NCBI GenBank assembly: GCA_035626475.1
Contig: DASPNP010000024.1
Span: 1-44,389, forward strand
Length of the DNA stretch: 44,389 nucleotides
Reading direction: 5' to 3'
From: DASPKT01 sp035626475
GTDB lineage: Bacteria > Pseudomonadota > Alphaproteobacteria > Azospirillales > Azospirillaceae
Numbering within the stretch: position 1 is the first letter of the stretch; each line of letters starts with the position of its first letter. The position numbers and the translations under genes are program-made. Below are positions 23,597 through 32,391 of the stretch, in pieces. Under the pieces are notes generated by a model. The model made no database searches, was not told the DNA's origin, and worked only from the letters and a program-made list of their open reading frames with translations.

Positions 23597-26494
23597 CTAT
23601 CCCACCGACACCAGCGCCACGGGGAAGCGCGCCAGCAGCTGGCCGACCGGCAGCCGGCGCCCGTCCGGCACGCCCACCGCGGCCCCCGTCAGCAGCTCGG
23701 TGAGGTTGCCCTCCGGCAGTTCCGGCAGGTGCAGCACCGTGTCGTTCCAGGATTCTGGCGCCGGCATCGGCCGGTCGGCGCCCTCCATCAGCGGGGCCGC
23801 CAAGCGCGGCGCCACCACCAGGGCCGCGTGCCCGCCGTCGCGGCGCAGGAAGGCGACCACGCGGTCGGCATGCGCGCCGCTGACCTCCACCGGCACATAG
23901 TCGCCGCGGCCGAACAGGGTGGGGTGGTCGCGCCGCAGCCGGAGCGCCGTGGCGACCACATGCTGCTTCACCCGCCCGTCGCGCCAGTTCTCCAGCAGCG
24001 CCTCCGGCCCGGCCTGGCCCTGCAGGCCCTTGCGCAGCGCCTCCCAGTTCGGCGGGCGGCGGTTGTCGGGGTCGACCAGGGTCAGATCCCAGAACTCGGT
24101 GCCCTGGTAGAGGTCGGGCACGCCCGGCACGGTCCAGGTCAGCAGCGCCTGCGACAGGCCGTTGACGGCGCCGACGGGCGCCACCCGGCCGACGAACTCC
24201 AGCATGTCCGAGAGGAACGCGGCGCTGCGGGCCGGGTCCAGGATGGCTTCGATGAAGCGCTCCAGCGCCTGCTCGTAGTCGGCGTTGGGCGCCGACCAGC
24301 CGGAGCGGTACTTGCTCTCGCGCACCGCCTTCAGCATGTAGGCCAGGATTCGGTCCTTCAGCTCGGCAAGGCCCGGATGGTCGGCCGAGGTGATCTCCAG
24401 CGGCCAGACGCCGACCAGCGTCTGGTATAGCAGGTACTCGTCGTTGCGCCCCGGCGCCGGCAGCCCGTCGATGTCGCGCTTCTTCAGCCGGTTCAGCCGC
24501 TGCCACTTGCGCACGCGCTTCGACCATTCGTCGGGCAGCTCCGACAGCACGTCGATGCGTACCCGGGCGTCGGCGCCGCGCTTATGGTCGTGGGTCGCCA
24601 CCGACAGCATCTGGAACGGGTAGCGCTTCAGCCGCTCCTGGTTCAGATGGTGGAAGGCGGCGGCGCTGGTGCCGAACCGGTCGGGATCGCCGCCGACCTC
24701 GTTCAAGGACACCAGCCGGAAGTAGCGGTAGAACAGCGTGTCCTCCAGCGACTTGGCCATGACAGGCCCGGTCAGCTGCTGGAACTTCATGGCGATGCGG
24801 TAGATCTCCGAGGCCTTGTAGCCCGGCCGCTTCTCGCGCGCGATGTCGCCGGAGAGCGCGTCGCGGAGGAAGTCGTAGATGGTGACGTCGATGCCGGCCT
24901 CGGCCGCCTTGCGCGCCTTCTCCACCGCCCAGTCCAGGTACTTCCGGTCGTCGGGCGCGATCTGCTTCTCGGTGATGTAGGTACGGTAGACCGGGAAGTG
25001 GGCGATGATCTCGGTCAGGGCCCGGCGGATGCCGGTCTGGGTGTAGTCGCGGCTGGAACGGCTGCCCTGGGCCAGCCGGTGCAGCTCCTGCGCCAGCACG
25101 AACAGCTCGCTCGACAGGTTGCGGCCGATGATCAGCCGCTTGGCCGAGAGCAGCATCTCCTCGTAGGGCGCCGGCCGCTCGATGAAGCGCTCATAGGTCT
25201 CGGTGAGGGTCGCCTCGCCGGACGGGTCCACGAACAGCCCGTTCACCAGCACCATGAACTCGTAGCCGGTGGTGCCGGCCACCGGCCATTCCTCGCGCAG
25301 ATGCTCGTGCCGGGCCAGGATCTTCTCGACCAGCAGATAGAGCGGCTGGTCGAGGCTCAGCCCGGGGATCGCCGCCGGCGCGCTGCCCAGGTCCATCAGG
25401 TAGGCGGCGCGCTGCTGCACCGCCTCGCAATAGGCCTTGGGATCGAACAGCCCGTCAATATGGTCGATGCGCAGCCCCTGCAGCTTGCCGTCGCCGATCA
25501 GGCGGAAGACCAGCCGGTGCGCCAGCTCGAACAGCTCCGGCCGCTCCATGCGCAGGCCCGCCAGTTCGTTCACGTCGAAGAAGCGGCGGTAGTTGATCTC
25601 GTCGGAGGCCACCTTCCAGAAGGCGATGCGGTAGGCCTGCCGCTCCAGCAGCTCGTGCAGGCACTGGACGCTCTCGGGCTCGCCGGCGCGGCCGTTCTGC
25701 TTGGCCAGCGCCCGGTCGATCTCCTCGCGGGCGCGGGGCTCGGCCTCGGCCAGCTGCCACAGCAGGGACTTCAGCTCGTCCGCCTGCCGGCGCATCGGCG
25801 CCAGCCGGTCGGCGGTCTTGCCGGCGGCCTTCAGCCCGTCGATGCGGGTGATGATGTCGGCCAGGCGCCGGCGGCCCTCGCCATCCTCCAGCCGCAGCAG
25901 CGCGTCGCGCAGCAGGCGGGGATATTCCTTCAGCGCGATGGGGAAGCGGTGGCTCCAGTACCAGACGGAGATGCCGGTCTGGTCCAGCTTCAGCTGCAGC
26001 TCGCCCCGCTCCAGCACCGCGCCGTAATGGTCGCCCAGCACGGGCAGCACCAGCTTGCCGCCGCCGGCCTCCCAGCCGATGTCGAAGAAGGCGGCGTAGG
26101 GGCTGGCCGGGCCCCATTCCAGCACGTCCAGCCACCAGGGATTGTCGCTGCCGCCGACACCCATGTGGTTCGGCACGAAATCCAGGATCAGCCCCATGCC
26201 GTGGGCGTGCAGCGCCTCCACCATACGGTCGAAGGCGGCCTCGTCACCGACCTCCGGGTTGAAGGCGGCGTGATCGATGATGTCGTAGCCGTGGGTGGAG
26301 CCCGGCCGCGCCTTCAGGAAGGGCGAGGCGTAGAGATGGCTCACCCCCATCTCGGCGAAGTAGGGGACCAGCTCGGTCGCATGGTCGAAGGTGAAGTCCT
26401 TGTTGAACTGCAGCCTTACGGTCGCGCGCGGGATGCCCGTCACGGCGGGCTTGGCGTCGGCCTGGGCGCTGTCGGGCAGGGACTGGTCGGGCAT
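23597..26494 (-). CDS. treY: Maltooligosyl trehalose synthase
   Basis: TreY converts the reducing-end alpha-1,4 bond of maltooligosaccharides to the alpha,alpha-1,1 bond of trehalose. From ATG 26494 the product is 965 residues, typical for this GH13 subfamily. Landmarks: PRATVRLQFNKDFTFDHA at the N terminus, GLILDFVPNHMG, a catalytic region LRIDHIDGLFDP, LLVEKIL for the acid/base Glu, and SVATHDHKRGADARVR. A longer reading upstream would run into the ffs promoter region and is unlikely. Its partner TreZ is 6 kb away on the same strand, so the pathway is split across two transcripts. Confidence 0.95.
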   Translation of the reverse strand: MPDQSLPDSAQADAKPAVTGIPRATVRLQFNKDFTFDHATELVPYFAEMGVSHLYASPFLKARPGSTHGYDIIDHAAFNPEVGDEAAFDRMVEALHAHGMGLILDFVPNHMGVGGSDNPWWLDVLEWGPASPYAAFFDIGWEAGGGKLVLPVLGDHYGAVLERGELQLKLDQTGISVWYWSHRFPIALKEYPRLLRDALLRLEDGEGRRRLADIITRIDGLKAAGKTADRLAPMRRQADELKSLLWQLAEAEPRAREEIDRALAKQNGRAGEPESVQCLHELLERQAYRIAFWKVASDEINYRRFFDVNELAGLRMERPELFELAHRLVFRLIGDGKLQGLRIDHIDGLFDPKAYCEAVQQRAAYLMDLGSAPAAIPGLSLDQPLYLLVEKILARHEHLREEWPVAGTTGYEFMVLVNGLFVDPSGEATLTETYERFIERPAPYEEMLLSAKRLIIGRNLSSELFVLAQELHRLAQGSRSSRDYTQTGIRRALTEIIAHFPVYRTYITEKQIAPDDRKYLDWAVEKARKAAEAGIDVTIYDFLRDALSGDIAREKRPGYKASEIYRIAMKFQQLTGPVMAKSLEDTLFYRYFRLVSLNEVGGDPDRFGTSAAAFHHLNQERLKRYPFQMLSVATHDHKRGADARVRIDVLSELPDEWSKRVRKWQRLNRLKKRDIDGLPAPGRNDEYLLYQTLVGVWPLEITSADHPGLAELKDRILAYMLKAVRESKYRSGWSAPNADYEQALERFIEAILDPARSAAFLSDMLEFVGRVAPVGAVNGLSQALLTWTVPGVPDLYQGTEFWDLTLVDPDNRRPPNWEALRKGLQGQAGPEALLENWRDGRVKQHVVATALRLRRDHPTLFGRGDYVPVEVSGAHADRVVAFLRRDGGHAALVVAPRLAAPLMEGADRPMPAPESWNDTVLHLPELPEGNLTELLTGAAVGVPDGRRLPVGQLLARFPVALVSVG

Positions 26495-26591
26495 GGCGAG
26501 GGGCTTCCCGTGAGGAGGGCCGAAGTGAGGGTCGTGCCCATGAACACTCCGCACACGGGTTTGGTGCCCCGGAAAGGTGATGCCTTTTCGC

Positions 26592-26620
26592 TTGCCCTGG
26601 GATGGGGTGATGCCGATATA
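26592..26620 (+). promoter_or_regulatory. Candidate ffs promoter
   Basis: TTGCCC (26592-26597), 17 bases, GATATA (26615-26620) places a start site at about 26626, where the SRP RNA is predicted to begin. Confidence 0.5.
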
Positions 26621-26624
26621 TGGC

Positions 26625-26728
26625 GGCGGGAGGTTGGCGGCGGACGGGTCCCTCGCCAACCCGGTCAGGTCCGGAAGGAAGCAGCCGTAACGAGTTCCGG
26701 CTCGGGTCGCATGTCCAGCCTCCCACCC
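26625..26728 (+). ncRNA. ffs: Signal recognition particle RNA (4.5S type)
   Basis: The conserved SRP domain IV core lies at 26663-26686 (GGTCAGGTCCGGAAGGAAGC and the following AGCC), with the closing strand GTAACGAG after it. The 5' end GGGAGGTTGG (26628-26637) pairs with the 3' CCAGCCTCCC (26715-26724), giving the expected single long hairpin of about 104 nt. The RNA binds Ffh and is needed for cotranslational membrane targeting. Position just upstream of dnaX is the common alphaproteobacterial arrangement. Ends are accurate to a few bases. Confidence 0.93.
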
Positions 26729-26849
26729 TCATCCTTGCATGCAGCGGCTCATTACGTCCGATGGGGCCGCCTCATCGTGGGCAGCGACACGGCGCCCGCG
26801 GATCGCTAGACTGCCGCCTCATCCGTGCGATCCGGCCTTTGAGAACACC

Positions 26850-28736
26850 TTGAGCGACGAGACCCTGGTCCAGGACAGCCCCACCGCCGCGACGCCCGCC
26901 TCGGGCGGCGCCGCCTACCGCGTGCTGGCGCGCAAGTACCGCCCGAAGAACTTCGAGGAGCTGATCGGCCAGGACGCGCTGGTGCGCACGCTGCGCAACG
27001 CGATCCAGTCCGGCCGCATCCACCAGGCCTACATGCTCACCGGCGTCCGCGGCGTCGGCAAGACCACGACCGCCCGCATCATCGCCCGGGCGCTGAACTG
27101 CGTCGGGCCGGACGGCAAGGGCGGGCCGACCATCAGCCCCTGCGGCGCCTGCGAGCAGTGCGTCTCCATCGCCCAGGACCGCAACGTCGACGTCATCGAG
27201 ATGGACGCGGCGAGCAACACCGGCGTCGACAACATCCGCGAGATCATCGACAGCGTCCGCTACGCCCCGGCCGGCGCGCGCTACAAGGTCTATGTGATCG
27301 ACGAGGTCCACATGCTGTCCAAGGGCGCGTTCAACGCGCTGCTGAAGACGCTGGAGGAGCCGCCGCCGCATGTGAAGTTCGTCTTCGCCACGACCGAGAT
27401 CCGCAAGGTGCCGGTCACGGTGCTGTCGCGCTGCCAGCGCTTCGACCTGCGCCGCGTCGACCAGAGCACCCTGGTCGGGCATTTTGGCAGGATCGCCGAG
27501 AAGGAGGGCGTGCCGGTGGAGCCGGAGGCGCTGGCCCTGGTCGCCCGCGCCGCCGACGGTTCGGTGCGCGACGGGCTGTCGCTGCTGGACCAAGCGATCG
27601 CTCTCGGTGGCGGCACTGTCACGGCCGTACAGGTCCGCGACATGCTGGGACTGGCCGACCGCACCCTGATCGTCGACCTGTTCGAGAACGCGCTGACCGC
27701 CAAGCCGGCCGACGCGCTCGCCATCCTGGACGATCTGCACAAGCGCGGCGCCGACCCGATCGTCATCACCCAGGATCTGCTGGACCTCACCCATTTCCTG
27801 ACCCGCGCCAAGGTCGTGCCGGGCACCGGCGAGGACAATTCCGTGCCCGAGGCGGAGCGCACGCGCGGCGTCGACCTCGCCCAGCGGCTGGGCATGCCGG
27901 CGCTGGCCAAGGCGTGGCAGATCCTGTTGAAGGGCTTGGGTGAGGTTCAGCAGGCGCCGGTGCCGATGCAGGCGCTGGAGATGGTCGTCATCCGCCTCGC
28001 CTACGCCGCCGACCTGCCCAACCCGGCCGACCTGATCCGCCGGCTGCAGCAGGAGGGCGGCGACATGGGCGCGCCCCGCGGGCCTTCCGGTGGCGGCGGT
28101 GGCGGCGGTGGCGTCCATGCCTCGGGCGGCGCGCCCGTCATGGCGGTGGTGGGCGGCGGCCGGGCGGCGATGGCCCAGGCGGCGCCGCAGCATCAGGTTC
28201 ACGCCCGCGCCTCGGAGCCGGCGGCTGACGCGGCGCTGGAGCCGATGCCCCAGACCTTCCGCGAGGTGGTCGAGCTGTTCCAGAAGCGGAAGGAACCGAT
28301 CCTGCAGGGCAACCTGCACAGCTTGGTGCATCTGGTCCGTTTCGAACCCGGATTGATCGAGTATCGCCCCGAATCCATGGCCCAGCAGAATTTGTCGGGC
28401 CGGGTCAGCCAGCTGCTGACCGAATGGACCGGCAAGCGCTGGATGGTCAGCGTCTCGGGCGCGCCCGGCGAGCCGACGCTGGCCGAGCAGGAGCGGGCGG
28501 CGAAGAACCGCGAACGCGAGGAGGCCGCAGCCCACCCGGTCGTGCAGGCGGTGCTGACGGCCTTCCCGGGTGCGAAGATCGAGGCGGTGCGCGACCTCGC
28601 GGCGGAGGCGGCCGCGGCTGCCGCCGCCGCGGCGAAGGCGGCCCCCGCGGCGATGGACGAGGACGGCGACGTCCCGCCCAACCCCTATTTCGACGGCGTG
28701 CCCGACATGGGCGAAGATTGGGAAGGAGACTTCTGA
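26850..28736 (+). CDS. dnaX: DNA polymerase III subunits gamma and tau
   Basis: The clamp-loader ATPase reads 628 residues from TTG 26850 (SDETLVQDSP), which matches where family members begin; frames upstream overlap the ffs 3' flank. Walker A is GVRGVGKT at 65-72. Zinc ligands are C83, C97, C100 and C103. Walker B/DEAD-like VIDEVHML and the sensor TTEIRKVPVTVLSRC follow. After residue ~420 a Gly-rich linker leads to the tau-type C-terminal domain (PQTFREVVELFQKRKEP) and an acidic end. No A-rich slippery site for a gamma form was seen. ybaB follows after three bases. Confidence 0.95.
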   Translation: MSDETLVQDSPTAATPASGGAAYRVLARKYRPKNFEELIGQDALVRTLRNAIQSGRIHQAYMLTGVRGVGKTTTARIIARALNCVGPDGKGGPTISPCGACEQCVSIAQDRNVDVIEMDAASNTGVDNIREIIDSVRYAPAGARYKVYVIDEVHMLSKGAFNALLKTLEEPPPHVKFVFATTEIRKVPVTVLSRCQRFDLRRVDQSTLVGHFGRIAEKEGVPVEPEALALVARAADGSVRDGLSLLDQAIALGGGTVTAVQVRDMLGLADRTLIVDLFENALTAKPADALAILDDLHKRGADPIVITQDLLDLTHFLTRAKVVPGTGEDNSVPEAERTRGVDLAQRLGMPALAKAWQILLKGLGEVQQAPVPMQALEMVVIRLAYAADLPNPADLIRRLQQEGGDMGAPRGPSGGGGGGGGVHASGGAPVMAVVGGGRAAMAQAAPQHQVHARASEPAADAALEPMPQTFREVVELFQKRKEPILQGNLHSLVHLVRFEPGLIEYRPESMAQQNLSGRVSQLLTEWTGKRWMVSVSGAPGEPTLAEQERAAKNREREEAAAHPVVQAVLTAFPGAKIEAVRDLAAEAAAAAAAAAKAAPAAMDEDGDVPPNPYFDGVPDMGEDWEGDF

Positions 28737-28739
28737 GCC

Positions 28740-29063
28740 ATGAAGAATCTCGGCCAGATGATGAAGCAGGCCCAGCAGATGCAGGCCAAGATGACGGAGA
28801 TGCAGGCGAAGCTCTCCGAACTGGAAGCCACGGGCCAGTCCGGCGCCGGCATGGTGACCGTCGTGGTCAACGGCAAGGGCGAGCTGCGCAAGATCAAGCT
28901 CGACAAGTCGGTCGTCGATCCCGAGGACCCCGAGGTGCTCGAGGATCTGATCGTCGCCGCCTTCAACGACGCCAAGGGCAAGGTCGAGGCGCAGATCGCC
29001 GAGGAGACCAACAAGCTCATGGGCGGCCTGAAGCTGCCGCCGGGCATGAAGCTGCCGTTCTGA
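28740..29063 (+). CDS. ybaB: YbaB/EbfC family nucleoid-associated protein
   Basis: The 107-residue protein matches the YbaB/EbfC family: MKNLGQMMKQAQQMQAKM coiled-coil N terminus, then VVVNGKGELRKIKLDKSVVD, DLIVAAFNDAKGKVE and a C-terminal GLKLPPGMKLPF. These homodimers bind DNA and belong to the dnaX-ybaB-recR neighbourhood. The AAGGAG for its start lies inside the end of dnaX, so the two are translationally linked. recR, the usual third gene, is not found downstream. Confidence 0.95.
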   Translation: MKNLGQMMKQAQQMQAKMTEMQAKLSELEATGQSGAGMVTVVVNGKGELRKIKLDKSVVDPEDPEVLEDLIVAAFNDAKGKVEAQIAEETNKLMGGLKLPPGMKLPF

Positions 29064-29083
29064 GGTCGGCGCCAGCCCCTTAT

Positions 29084-29274
29084 CCTTCTCCCCTTGCGGG
29101 AGAAGGATGGGGCCCCAAGCATGCTTGGGGAGGATGAGGGGTCGGCCGCCGCAGGCGGGCGTTCTCCACCGCCGTCCCAAGATCAGTCGCCGAGAAGGCC
29201 CAGCTGCGCTGGTCCACCCCTCACCCTCCCACTGCTACGCAGCGGGCCCCTCCCTCTCCCGCAAGGGGAGAGGG
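29084..29274. repeat. Dispersed repeat, family D copy 1
   Basis: The outer arms CCTTCTCCCCTTGCGGGAG and CTCCCGCAAGGGGAGAGGG, with inner matching GATGAGGGGT/ACCCCTCACC, make a long imperfect palindrome. An internal hairpin CCCCAAGCATGCTTGGGG lies at 29113-29130. The second copy is at 40162-40347. It sits between convergent genes. Confidence 0.88.
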
Positions 29275-29280
29275 ATTTTT
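29252..29280 (+). terminator. Intrinsic terminator for dnaX-ybaB, within repeat D
   Basis: CCCTCTCCC (29252-29260) pairs with GGGAGAGGG (29266-29274) and is followed by ATTTTT. It is formed by the right end of repeat D copy 1, about 190 bases after ybaB. Confidence 0.7.
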
Positions 29281-29813
29281 CAAGCGAAACGCGCCCCGAA
29301 GGGCTCGTTCTCGATGCCCAGCGCGTTGGTGAAGCTGGAGACCATCCGGTAGAGGCCGGCCAGGGCGATCAGCTCGATGATCACGTCCGGCGCCCAGGCG
29401 GCGGTCAGGCGCGCCCACAGCGCGTCGTCCACATCCGCCCGCTCGAACAGGGCGTCGGCGAGATCCAGCACCAGCCGGTCGTCGGCATCCATCGCGCCCG
29501 GGTCAGGCGCGCAGGTGGCGGCGACCGCCGCTTCGTCCAGCCCGGCCGCCCCGGCATAGGCGGCGACGTGCACCCCCCATTCATATTCCGACCCGGCGCG
29601 GGCGCAGGTCCGCAGGATCATCAGCTCGCGCTGGCGGATGCTGACCGCACCCTTGTCCAGCAGATTGCCGGCGAAGACCCGCGACAGGACGCGCGGGTTG
29701 TGCGCCAGCGTCCGGAACAGCGCCAGCGGCGGCGCGCCGGGCGGGCGCACCCGGTCGATCGGTTCGGCGACCAGCGGGTCGTAGGGTGGCTCGGCGGGGG
29801 CGAGGCGGGGCAT
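29280..29813 (-). CDS. Carboxymuconolactone decarboxylase (AhpD-like) family protein
   Basis: The 177-residue protein has the CMD signature: ILRTCARAGSEYEWGVHVAA around residue 70, with the Cys, SEYEW and His that define this AhpD-related helical fold. Members act as peroxidase partners or small-molecule decarboxylases; the single Cys before SEYEW (no CxxC) argues against a classical AhpD disulfide. AGGAGG lies five bases before ATG 29813. It is divergent from an HxlR regulator, with two 17-bp dyads between them, so it is probably the regulator's target. The inducer is unknown, perhaps an electrophile or quinone as in other HxlR systems. Confidence 0.9.
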   Translation of the reverse strand: MPRLAPAEPPYDPLVAEPIDRVRPPGAPPLALFRTLAHNPRVLSRVFAGNLLDKGAVSIRQRELMILRTCARAGSEYEWGVHVAAYAGAAGLDEAAVAATCAPDPGAMDADDRLVLDLADALFERADVDDALWARLTAAWAPDVIIELIALAGLYRMVSSFTNALGIENEPFGARFA

Positions 29814-29833
29814 GGCGTCCTCCTGTCATGTGT

Positions 29834-29884
29834 GCTACGGAATGCGTAGCATGGGGCGAGGCGAGGCGCTACGAAAAACGTAGC
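29834..29884. promoter_or_regulatory. Twin operator dyads for the divergent HxlR regulator
   Basis: GCTACG-N5-CGTAGC occurs twice, at 29834-29850 and 29868-29884, with spacers GAATG and AAAAA and centres 34 bp apart. They occupy the gap between the CMD gene and hxlR-like gene. Two identical dyads in a regulator-target intergenic region strongly suggest HxlR binding sites. Confidence 0.75.
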
Positions 29885-29892
29885 GGCATGAC

Positions 29893-30207
29893 ATGACGCG
29901 CGTGAGGGGATCGAGGACGGGCCGGCCGGTCATGGTCCTGCTGGACCTGCTGGGCCGCCGCTGGGCCTTGCGCATCCTGTGGGAGCTGCGGGAGGAGGGC
30001 CTGAGCTTCCGGGCGCTTCGGGAGCGCTGCGACGACGTCTCCCCCAGCGTGCTCAACACCAGGCTGGCGGAACTGCGCGAGGCCGGCGTGCTGGCGGCGG
30101 GCGACGGCTACGCGCTCACCCCCGCCGGGCGCGAGCTGCTGGGCCTGCTGCTGCCGCTGCACCGCTGGGCGGAGGCGCACCTGCCCGGCGGGCGTGAGGA
30201 ACCGTGA
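29893..30207 (+). CDS. HxlR family transcriptional regulator
   Basis: The 104-residue winged-helix protein has the HxlR core: LLGRRWALRILWELREEGLS, FRALRERCDDVSPSVLNTRL for the recognition helix, ELREAGVL and a wing with Y-ALTPAGREL. It has no Cys, so it is not a thiol-redox switch of the YodB/HypR kind. It lies next to twin dyads and divergent from the CMD-family gene, suggesting autoregulation and control of that gene. An ATG at 29888 is out of frame, so ATG 29893 is chosen. Confidence 0.92.
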   Translation: MTRVRGSRTGRPVMVLLDLLGRRWALRILWELREEGLSFRALRERCDDVSPSVLNTRLAELREAGVLAAGDGYALTPAGRELLGLLLPLHRWAEAHLPGGREEP

Positions 30208-30220
30208 CGCGCCGGACGGG

Positions 30221-31396
30221 TCACTCGGCGTAGATGACCGTGTCCAGGAAGCCGATGGAATGGTGGCGCAGGCGGAACCGGTAGTCGGGCCGCAGCTCCG
30301 CCGCCAGCGCCGCGAGGTTGCCGATGTCCCCGGCCCGGTGATAGGCGGAGAGCAGCAGCTTCGGCTTGTTGCGGCGGATCGTCTCCGCGGCGCCGCGCAG
30401 GGCCTCCGCCTCCGATCCCTCCACGTCCAGCTTGAACAGCGTGACCGGACCGAGGTCCAGCTCGTCCAGCGCGGCGACCGGAATCTCCTCGGTGCCGGCC
30501 TCGTCGACGGCGCTGCCGATCTGGCCGGACCCCTGGAAGCGCAGGGTCGTGCCGCGGGACCACAGGCCGCACCGGTGCAGCGTCACCCCGTCCATGGCGC
30601 CCACAGTATCGCGGAAGCGCGAGGCGTTGACCGGGTCGGGCTCGAAGGAATGGACATGGCCCCAGCGGCCGCCGGTATGGGCGTGGAAGTCCGCCACCGT
30701 GTCGCCGGTGAAGGCGCCGCCATCGACCAGGATTTCGTCGGGGCCGACCGCCATGGCGTCGGAGCCGAAATAGATGCGCTCGTAAGGGCGCCGCGCCTGG
30801 TCCAGCCAATGGGGCGCCCAGGACAGGCGGAACAGCATGAGGGCGGCCAGCGTGCGCCGGCATTCGGGCTCGCCGTACCAGCCCGCGGCGCGCGCCTGCC
30901 GCCATGCGGCGATCGAGTGATCCGGATTGATGAAGTCCAGGAACGGCCGCTCGGTGCCGCAGTTCCGCCAGTGGAAGTGCCGCATCGCGTGGAACAGCAG
31001 CATCGTCCGCACGCCGGCCCGCCGCGTCAGCGGGACGAAATGGTCCATCCCCCAGCCGCCGGGGGCGCAGATGACCGCCACCAGATCGGGCATCCGGGCG
31101 GCCAGTTCAAGGAAATCCTCGTCGCCGGCCATGATGCGGCCGAACATCTCCCGGCCCTGCCGGGGATTGTCGACCAGAAGCCGGACGTCGAGGCTCCGCA
31201 GCGCGTGCTCGACGAAGGGGGCCGCGATGGCGGCGCCGACGCCGAGCAGCGCCACCGGCGCGCTGGAGAGGTCGGCACCGTCGCCCTCATCCTCCAGGAG
31301 CCGCACATCCCGCCGGCCGGAGCGCTCATAGGCAGCGACGCGGCGTTCCAGCTCCGCCTCGAGTTCCTCGGTTGTCCAGTGGGCGGCGGACGGCAT
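30221..31396 (-). CDS. FkbM family methyltransferase
   Basis: The 391-residue protein is two-part. The C-terminal half (about 215-390) is an FkbM-type SAM-dependent methyltransferase: EILVDGGAFTGDTVADF for motif I, VHSFEPDPVNASRF for motif II, and TLFKLDVEGSEAEALRGA. FkbM enzymes methylate hydroxyls of sugars or natural products. The N-terminal half has a nucleotide-like VALLGVGAAIAAPFVEHA and is not recognised beyond possible similarity to sugar-nucleotide-binding domains found in such fusions. AGGT lies five bases before ATG 31396. No polysaccharide cluster is nearby, so the substrate is unknown. Confidence 0.88.
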   Translation of the reverse strand: MPSAAHWTTEELEAELERRVAAYERSGRRDVRLLEDEGDGADLSSAPVALLGVGAAIAAPFVEHALRSLDVRLLVDNPRQGREMFGRIMAGDEDFLELAARMPDLVAVICAPGGWGMDHFVPLTRRAGVRTMLLFHAMRHFHWRNCGTERPFLDFINPDHSIAAWRQARAAGWYGEPECRRTLAALMLFRLSWAPHWLDQARRPYERIYFGSDAMAVGPDEILVDGGAFTGDTVADFHAHTGGRWGHVHSFEPDPVNASRFRDTVGAMDGVTLHRCGLWSRGTTLRFQGSGQIGSAVDEAGTEEIPVAALDELDLGPVTLFKLDVEGSEAEALRGAAETIRRNKPKLLLSAYHRAGDIGNLAALAAELRPDYRFRLRHHSIGFLDTVIYAE

Positions 31397-31538
31397 TGCG
31401 ACCTGTTCGGATGGGGTGCGGACGGCACATGCCGCCCCGCGCCGCGTTGCGCGCGCCGCGCGATCTTATGTGCCGCCGCCGACAATTTCCACGCTCAGCT
31501 GATGCCGCCCGCCGCGCCGGCACCGGCTCCCGGGCGGA

Positions 31539-32306
31539 TCAGCGGCCCCGCGCCACGATGAACAGCCGCCGGAACGGGAACAGCGTGCGTCCGTCAGGCT
31601 CGGGCGGGTAGGCCTCGCGCAGCGCGTCGCGGTAGCGGACCTCGAACGCGGCGAAGGACCCCGCGTCCAGCGCGTCCCGCACCGGCACCAGGGCCGTGCC
31701 GCGGGTCCATTGCAGCACCGGGTCGGCGCCGTCCAGCACGTGCAGATACTCGGTCTCCCAGATGTCGACCGAGGCGGCGTGCGGCGCCAGGATGCGGTGA
31801 TAGACGGCGGGGTCGTGCACCGGCGCCTCGCGCAGCACCTGATACAGCCGCCCGGCCCAGGGCTCCTCCGCCGCCACCCGCCGCAGCAGCGTGTGGCTCG
31901 GCGAGGCGAAGTTGCGCGGCATCTGCGCCGCCAGCACGCCACCGGGCGTGAGTGCCGCCATCAGCGCCGGCAGCAGCCGGTCGTGCCCGTCCAGCCAGTG
32001 CAGGGCGGCGTTGCTGAAGACCAGGTCGACGGGTTCCGTCGGGTGCCACGCTGCGATGTCGCCGCGCTGCCAGCCGATGCGGCACGGCGTGGCGGCGGCC
32101 TTCGCCAGCATCTCGGGCGAGCTGTCCAGCCCCGTCACCCGGGCCTCCGGCCAGCGCTCCGCCAGCAGGCGCGTGAGATTGCCGGTACCGCAGCCGAGAT
32201 CGACGATCCGGCGGGGCGAGACGGGGGGAAGCGCCGCGATCAGATCGTGGCCGGGCCGCGCCCGCGCCGCCTCGAACAGGCCGTACTGCCCCGGGTCCCA
32301 TGCCAT
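31539..32306 (-). CDS. tam: Trans-aconitate 2-methyltransferase
   Basis: From ATG 32306 (GAGGAG seven bases upstream) the product is 255 residues and begins MAWDPGQYGLFEAARARPG, the typical Tam start. SAM motif VDLGCGTGNLTRLLAERWP and LDSSPEMLAKA follow, then DLVFSNAALHWLDGH and a C-terminal RRLFIVARGR. Tam methylates trans-aconitate, a spontaneous inhibitory isomer of cis-aconitate, to protect the citric acid cycle. It follows treZ on the same strand after an 85-bp gap. A longer N terminus on the same frame is rich in Pro/Arg and unlikely to be translated. Confidence 0.9.
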   Translation of the reverse strand: MAWDPGQYGLFEAARARPGHDLIAALPPVSPRRIVDLGCGTGNLTRLLAERWPEARVTGLDSSPEMLAKAAATPCRIGWQRGDIAAWHPTEPVDLVFSNAALHWLDGHDRLLPALMAALTPGGVLAAQMPRNFASPSHTLLRRVAAEEPWAGRLYQVLREAPVHDPAVYHRILAPHAASVDIWETEYLHVLDGADPVLQWTRGTALVPVRDALDAGSFAAFEVRYRDALREAYPPEPDGRTLFPFRRLFIVARGR

Positions 32307-32391
32307 GGCGCCGCTCCTCGATTGCCTCGGCGGCAGGGTGCGACGGGGCGGCGGACGGGTCAAATGCGGGCGGGGGAGGGCAGGGCTGCGC

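Noticed and set aside
26495..26659. N-terminal extension of TreY
   Set aside because: It would overlap the ffs promoter and RNA on the other strand, and the added residues do not look like the family.
27900..28200. Programmed frameshift site in dnaX producing a gamma form
   Set aside because: No A-rich slippery heptamer was seen; the region is a Gly-coding repeat, so only tau is annotated.
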